A stretch of 29,859 nt of DNA from assembly GCA_937974195.1 (NCBI GenBank), contig CALJIC010000031.1:1-29859 (forward strand), written 5' to 3'. Position numbers and translations under genes: made by a program. This stretch comes from an uncultured Roseiflexaceae bacterium (GTDB lineage Bacteria; Chloroflexota; Chloroflexia; Chloroflexales; Roseiflexaceae). The notes under the pieces are model-generated. The model worked only from the letters and a program-made list of their open reading frames with translations. It had not been told where the DNA came from and made no database searches. Shown piece after piece: positions 26,017 to 29,859 of the stretch; the stretch's first letter is position 1; each line of letters begins with the position of its first letter.

Positions 26017-26034
26017 CGGGTGGCATTGGGCTTC
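25938..26034. repeat. Inverted repeat interlocked with the 8-bp arrays
   Basis: GAAGCCCAAATGCC (25938-25951) and GGCATTGGGCTTC (26022-26034) are complementary with one bulged A. The order is array, left arm, inverse array, right arm, so the two inverted repeats interlock like a pseudoknot. Confidence 0.75.
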
Positions 26035-26063
26035 AATAGGCTGATTGTGCAGGGAGGAGACGT

Positions 26064-26831
26064 CTGAACGAGAAGCGCCCCATTATCGAGGCCGTGGGCC
26101 TGCAGAAGAGCTACGGCGATACCCTCGCTGTCAAGGGGGTGGACCTGGCGGTATACCCCGGCGAGATCTTCGGCTTCCTCGGGCCCAACGGCGCTGGCAA
26201 GACCACGACGATCAAGATGCTGGTGGGCCTGCTCCGCCCGAGCGCGGGCGTGGCGCGCATCGGCGGCTACGATATCCAGCGCGAGCCGATCGCGGCCAAG
26301 CGGCTGATCGGCTACGTGCCAGACCAGCCGTACCTCCCGGAGAAGCTCACCGCGCGCGAGTTTCTGGAGTTCATCGCCGGGCTCTACCAGCTCGACCGCG
26401 CCGCAGCCGCGAGGCGGGCCGAGGAGCTGCTGCGGCTGTTCGACCTGCAGGACCGCGGCGACGACCTGCTGGGGGGATTCTCGCACGGCATGCGCCAGAA
26501 GACGGCGCTGGCCGGCGCCCTGCTGCACAACCCGCAGGCGTTCTTCCTCGATGAGCCGACCGTCGGGCTCGACCCGCGCAGCGCCCGGCTGATCAAGGAC
26601 ATCCTGCGCGAGGTGGCCGGGCGCGGCACCGCGGTGCTGATGTCGACCCACATCCTGGAGATCGCCGAGCGCATGTGCGACCGGGTGGCGATCATCAGCG
26701 CCGGCGAGGTGATCGCCACCGGCACGCTCGAGGAGCTGCGCGTCGGGCGGACCGGCGAGAGCCTCGAGGATATCTTCCTGGAGCTCACCGGCGGCGCCGA
26801 GGACGCGGCGATCGCCGAGGCGCTCGCCTGA
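26064..26831 (+). CDS. ABC transporter ATP-binding protein (ABC-2 exporter type)
   Basis: 255 residues: Walker A GPNGAGKTT, signature FSHGMRQKTALA, Walker B AFFLDEPTVGLDP and H-loop MSTHILEI. It energises the permease encoded next. Start choice: no ATG, GTG or TTG in frame precedes GTG 26094, which would cut off the first beta strand. CTG 26064 lies exactly 6 nt after GGAGG (26053-26057) and gives LNEKRPIIEAVGLQKSYG, the normal N-terminal length for the family. A CTG start is therefore proposed. The stop is 50 bp before the permease ATG. Confidence 0.9.
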   Translation: MNEKRPIIEAVGLQKSYGDTLAVKGVDLAVYPGEIFGFLGPNGAGKTTTIKMLVGLLRPSAGVARIGGYDIQREPIAAKRLIGYVPDQPYLPEKLTAREFLEFIAGLYQLDRAAAARRAEELLRLFDLQDRGDDLLGGFSHGMRQKTALAGALLHNPQAFFLDEPTVGLDPRSARLIKDILREVAGRGTAVLMSTHILEIAERMCDRVAIISAGEVIATGTLEELRVGRTGESLEDIFLELTGGAEDAAIAEALA

Positions 26832-26881
26832 CGGGCGGTCCTCGGCGCCGGGAGCTCGCACTGCGAACCGTTCTGAGCACT

Positions 26882-28621
26882 ATGTTCCAAGCGATCGGCG
26901 TGCTGGCGCGCGCGCGCCTACAGATCTTCCGCAACACGTTCTGGCGCGGCAAGCTGATCTCCAAGATCGGCATGCTGGTGCTGGTTGTGGGGGCCGGCTT
27001 CGGCGTGTGGCTGATCTACACGCTCGCGCGCGGCGCGGTGGGCCTGCTGACGAGCGACCAGTTCCTCGAGATCCTCGCGACCGCGGCGCGCGAGAGCCCA
27101 GAGGCCGGGCTGCCCACCGACTTCCGGCCGTACCTCGACTCGCTCCCGAGCATCGCGCTGTTCGGCGTGCTGGTGCTGCTGATCTTCACCAGCTTCAGCA
27201 CCGTGCTGTCCTCGCTGTACCTCTCGGGCGACCTGGACATGCTGGTGGTCGCGCCGGTGCCGATGCGCGCGGTGTTCGTCGTGAAGCTCTTCGGCGGGCT
27301 GCTGGTGCCGTACCTCCTGCTGTTCGTGCTGCTGGCCCCGGCGCTGCTCGGCTACGGCCAGGCGCTCGGCTACGGCGCCCTCTTCTTCGTGACGGCGATC
27401 GTCGTCCTGGCGCTGTTCCCGCTGCTGCCGGTCGGGCTCGGGGCGCTGCTGGTGATGGCGGTGGTGCGGGTTGTGCCGGCCAGGCGCGCGCGGGATATCG
27501 TCGGCGTGCTCGGCGGCCTGCTCGGAGTCGCCTGGTATATCATCAGCCAGTTCTCGCCGCAGATCGCGCCGCGCATCGCCAACGTGCGCACGCTCGACGG
27601 GCTGCGGCAGCTCGATCTGCCGCTGCTGCCCTCGGCGTGGGCCGGGCGCGCGCTGGTGGCGGCCGGCGAGGGCGAGCTGCTGACGCTCGCGGTGTACGGC
27701 GGCCTGTTCGCGGCCGTCTCGCTCGGCGTCTTCTTCGCCTGCCTGGTCCTGGCCGAGCGGCTGTACTACATCGGCTGGAGCAACATGGCGACCCAGGGCG
27801 GGCGCGTCCGGCAGGCGGCCGGGAGGCGGCGAAGGGACGGGCCGCAGGTGCCGTTCTTCCTCGCCCCGCTGTCCGTTCTCCTCCCGCGCCCGTCGATGGC
27901 GGTTGTGCTGAAGGACCTGCGCGTGTTCCCGCGCGACCTGCGCAACCTGCAGCAGATGATCTTCCCGCTGGCGGTGGCGGGCATCTGGGCGTTCCAGCTG
28001 CTGAGCGGGCGCGGGCGCGGCGAGATGGACGGCCCGGTGGAGGGGATCGCGAACCTGCTCTGGCCGGCCGGCATCAGCTTCTTCGTGTGCATGTCGCTCT
28101 CGAACGTGATCGGCGGGCCAAGCATCAGCCGCGAGGGGCGCGGCTTCTGGCTGCTGAAGACGGCGCCGATCAGCGCGCGCCAGATCCTGGTCGGCAAGCT
28201 GGCGCTGGCCTACCTGCCGTACCCGCTGGTCGGCACGCTGCTCGTGACGCTGCTGGTGGTGCTGCAGCGCGGCGGGCTGCTCGGGTTCGCGGTGGCGCTG
28301 GGGCTGGTGCTGGTGGCGGGCCTGGGGACGAGCGCGATCGCGCTGGGCATGGGCGCCGCGTTCCCCCGCTTCGACTGGGAGAACCCGCAGCAGCAGAACA
28401 CGCTGCAGGCCGGCTGCCTGGCGCCGGTGCTGTATATGAGCTACGTGGCCTTCGCGGCGGGCCTGGCGCTCGGCCTGCCGGCGCTCGGCGCGGCGCTGGC
28501 GCCGGAATGGACCGGCTGGCTCACCGCGCTCGGCTGGGCCCTGCTGGCGGTGCTCACCGCAGGAGTCGTGTGGGCAGCGCTGGCGATGGGCGCGGCGCGC
28601 CTGGAGCAGGTGGAGGTGTAG
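26882..28621 (+). CDS. ABC-2 type transporter permease
   Basis: 579 residues, hydrophobic, with about twelve membrane segments (for example MLVLVVGAGFGVWLIYTL, ALFGVLVLLIFTSFSTVL, LLFVLLAPALL, GALLVMAVVRVV). A middle cytosolic loop is basic (RQAAGRRRRD, about 310-330), so the protein looks like a duplicated or large half-transporter. It is partner to the ATPase just upstream. The exported substrate is unknown. The start is uncertain: ATG 26882 lacks a good SD, whereas an in-frame CTG 26861 has GGGAG 6 nt upstream, as with the ATPase. It ends 12 bp before the convergent aldolase gene. Confidence 0.86.
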   Translation: MFQAIGVLARARLQIFRNTFWRGKLISKIGMLVLVVGAGFGVWLIYTLARGAVGLLTSDQFLEILATAARESPEAGLPTDFRPYLDSLPSIALFGVLVLLIFTSFSTVLSSLYLSGDLDMLVVAPVPMRAVFVVKLFGGLLVPYLLLFVLLAPALLGYGQALGYGALFFVTAIVVLALFPLLPVGLGALLVMAVVRVVPARRARDIVGVLGGLLGVAWYIISQFSPQIAPRIANVRTLDGLRQLDLPLLPSAWAGRALVAAGEGELLTLAVYGGLFAAVSLGVFFACLVLAERLYYIGWSNMATQGGRVRQAAGRRRRDGPQVPFFLAPLSVLLPRPSMAVVLKDLRVFPRDLRNLQQMIFPLAVAGIWAFQLLSGRGRGEMDGPVEGIANLLWPAGISFFVCMSLSNVIGGPSISREGRGFWLLKTAPISARQILVGKLALAYLPYPLVGTLLVTLLVVLQRGGLLGFAVALGLVLVAGLGTSAIALGMGAAFPRFDWENPQQQNTLQAGCLAPVLYMSYVAFAAGLALGLPALGAALAPEWTGWLTALGWALLAVLTAGVVWAALAMGAARLEQVEV

Positions 28622-28633
28622 CGCCGGGGCGCG

Positions 28634-29680
28634 CTAGCCTGCCGCGCGGAGCGTCTCCGCTATCGCCTCGAGGGCCTCCTCGATGTCCCCCGCGTCGATG
28701 CCGTAGTGGGTCACGGCGCGGATGCGGCCGTAGGAGGCGCCCACGAGCACCCCGCGCTCGCGCAGCGCCCGCGCGAACTCCGCCGCCGTCAGTGGCGTGT
28801 CGCGCAGCTCGAAGTAGACGATGTCGGTGCGCACCGCCGCGGGGTCGATCACGATCTGCGGGAAGCGCGCCAGCCCCTCCGCCAGAAGCCGGGCGTTGGC
28901 GTGGTCCTCGGCCAGCCGGTCCACCATCTGCTCCAGCGCCACGATGCCCGCCGCGGCGATCACCCCGGCCTGGCGCATGCCCCCGCCGAGGATCTTGCGC
29001 GCCCGCCGCGCCCGCGCGATGAACGCCGCGTCGCCGCAGAGCACCGAGCCGACCGGCGCCGCGAGCCCTTTGGAGAGGCAGAAGGTCACGCTGTCCACGT
29101 GGCGCGTGATCTCGCGCACGTCGACCCCCAGCGCCACCGCGGCGTTGAACACCCGCGCGCCGTCGAGGTGCACCGCCAGCCCGCGCTCGTGCGCCCAGTC
29201 GCCCACCTCCCGCATGTACTCCGGGCTCAGCACCGCGCCGCCGCAGCGATTGTGGGTGTTCTCCAGGCAGACCAGGCGCGTCGCCGCGCTGTGCGGGTCC
29301 GTCCCGCCGTGGACCGCGCCGGCCAGCGCCGCCGGGTCGAGCGTGCCGTCGGGCCGGTTCGGGACCACGCGGTAGATCACGCCGCCGAGCGCGGAGGCCC
29401 CGCCGGCCTCGTAGTTGTAGATGTGGCACTGGTCGCCGACGATCGCCTCCTCGCCGCGGCCGCAGTGTGACAGCACGGCGCACAGGTTGCCCATCGTGCC
29501 GCTCACAACCAGCACCGCGGCCTCCTTGCCGAGCCGCTCGGCCGCCAGCGCCTCCAGCCGGTTGACCGTCGGGTCCTCGCCGTACACGTCGTCGCCCAGC
29601 TCGGCCTGCGCCATCGCCGCCCGCATGGCCGGGGTGGGCAGGGTCACCGTATCGCTGCGGAGATCTATCGTTCTGTTCAT
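28634..29680 (-). CDS. ltaE: Low-specificity threonine aldolase
   Basis: A PLP enzyme of the beta-eliminating-lyase/threonine aldolase family, which cleaves threonine or allo-threonine to glycine and acetaldehyde. The 348-residue product opens MNRTIDLRSDTVTLPTPAMR and has VSGTMGNL (59-66). It also has HLDGAR (171-176; Asp173 for the PLP ring N) and CLSKGLAAPVGS, with Lys204 as the Schiff-base lysine. ATG 29680 has AAAGGAA 7 nt upstream; an upstream start at 29788 is inside a palindromic repeat. L- versus allo-threonine preference cannot be told. Confidence 0.93.
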   Translation of the reverse strand: MNRTIDLRSDTVTLPTPAMRAAMAQAELGDDVYGEDPTVNRLEALAAERLGKEAAVLVVSGTMGNLCAVLSHCGRGEEAIVGDQCHIYNYEAGGASALGGVIYRVVPNRPDGTLDPAALAGAVHGGTDPHSAATRLVCLENTHNRCGGAVLSPEYMREVGDWAHERGLAVHLDGARVFNAAVALGVDVREITRHVDSVTFCLSKGLAAPVGSVLCGDAAFIARARRARKILGGGMRQAGVIAAAGIVALEQMVDRLAEDHANARLLAEGLARFPQIVIDPAAVRTDIVYFELRDTPLTAAEFARALRERGVLVGASYGRIRAVTHYGIDAGDIEEALEAIAETLRAAG

Positions 29681-29700
29681 GCTGGCGTTCCTTTGCGTGT

Positions 29701-29859
29701 GTTCTTTTCCGCGGCTCTGCGGCGACGCAGTCGCCGCAGAGCCGCGGGAGAAAAAGGATCTCGGAGGGCCTGCGGCCCTCCGGACCACCCTGCGGTAGGC
29801 GCCGCGCGGGCGGAAGCGACGTCCGTGTTGGCCAGGCGGACCTTCCTGCGGTGGGCGCC
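29701..29859. repeat. Palindromic repeat cluster D
   Basis: A perfect 18-bp stem, 29709-29726/29730-29747, has T-rich and A-rich outer flanks (TTCTTTT and GAGAAAAAGG). It is followed by a 9-bp stem, 29762-29770/29774-29782 (CGGAGGGCC). Two copies of a CCTGCGGTRGGCGCC unit follow, within 29782-29804 and 29838-29859; the second is cut by the window end. The same modules occur in clusters A, B and C. Confidence 0.85.

Noticed and set aside
29680..29788. Longer threonine aldolase start at 29788
   Set aside because: The added 36 residues read through the 18-bp palindrome and have no counterpart in the family, which starts at the RSDT-containing region.

Overview
This is a GC-rich bacterial chromosome segment of about 29.9 kb. 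It carries single-copy housekeeping genes, and no phage, plasmid, transposon, tRNA, rRNA or CRISPR signal is visible. The gene mix fits a filamentous Chloroflexota (Chloroflexia-like) genome: a tuf-secE-nusG-rplK-rplA-rplJ-rplL block, a Ser/Thr kinase fused to TPRs, a very long TPR protein, an S41 peptidase with a Thr in the Lys position, and many palindromic intergenic repeats. That assignment is an inference from gene content, not a phylogenetic result.

Layout. 1-3675: tail of tuf, then secE, nusG, rplK, rplA, rplJ, rplL, all on the + strand. The spacers hold hairpins, including a terminator-like hairpin in the rplJ leader, and the block ends in a perfect 17-bp stem. 3722-5532: a small PspC-domain protein (-) diverges from sucC (+), which has no sucD beside it and ends in a strong intrinsic terminator. 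5664-7961: a kinase-TM-TPR receptor (+) converges with a short XRE regulator (-). 7962-8372: a repeat-rich gap. 8373-9344: gmd (+), which converges within 2 bp on the following - strand set.

17438-9347 (-) is a co-directional run of five genes: a zinc-type alcohol dehydrogenase, a membrane SPFH/band-7 protein, a PfkB-family kinase that lacks the usual catalytic Asp, a REC-GGDEF-REC response regulator, and a 1153-residue membrane TPR protein. Several of these overlap or nearly touch. 17708-20098 (+): fmt and a membrane-anchored S41/PDZ protein whose Ser-Lys-Gln triad appears as Ser-Thr-Leu. 20095-22700 (-): a small unknown protein with a hydrophobic tail, and an ABC-F ATPase preceded by a clear terminator/attenuator leader. 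22701-23391: a second repeat-rich gap. 23392-28621 (+): a SEC-C protein, an O-antigen-ligase-like polytopic protein, and an ABC exporter pair whose ATPase seems to start at CTG. 28634-29680 (-): low-specificity threonine aldolase, followed by another palindromic repeat cluster to the end of the window.

The most interesting signals are regulatory or structural rather than a new gene system. They are (1) the ABC-F attenuator with a possible antiterminator, (2) interlocked inverted repeats with an exact 8-bp period around the promoter of the ABC exporter, (3) a modular family of palindromic repeats shared by three intergenic regions, (4) a recurring extended -10 element, and (5) two enzyme-family proteins missing catalytic residues. 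No clearly undescribed multi-gene system was found. The five-gene - strand run is the best candidate for an uncharacterised functional unit.
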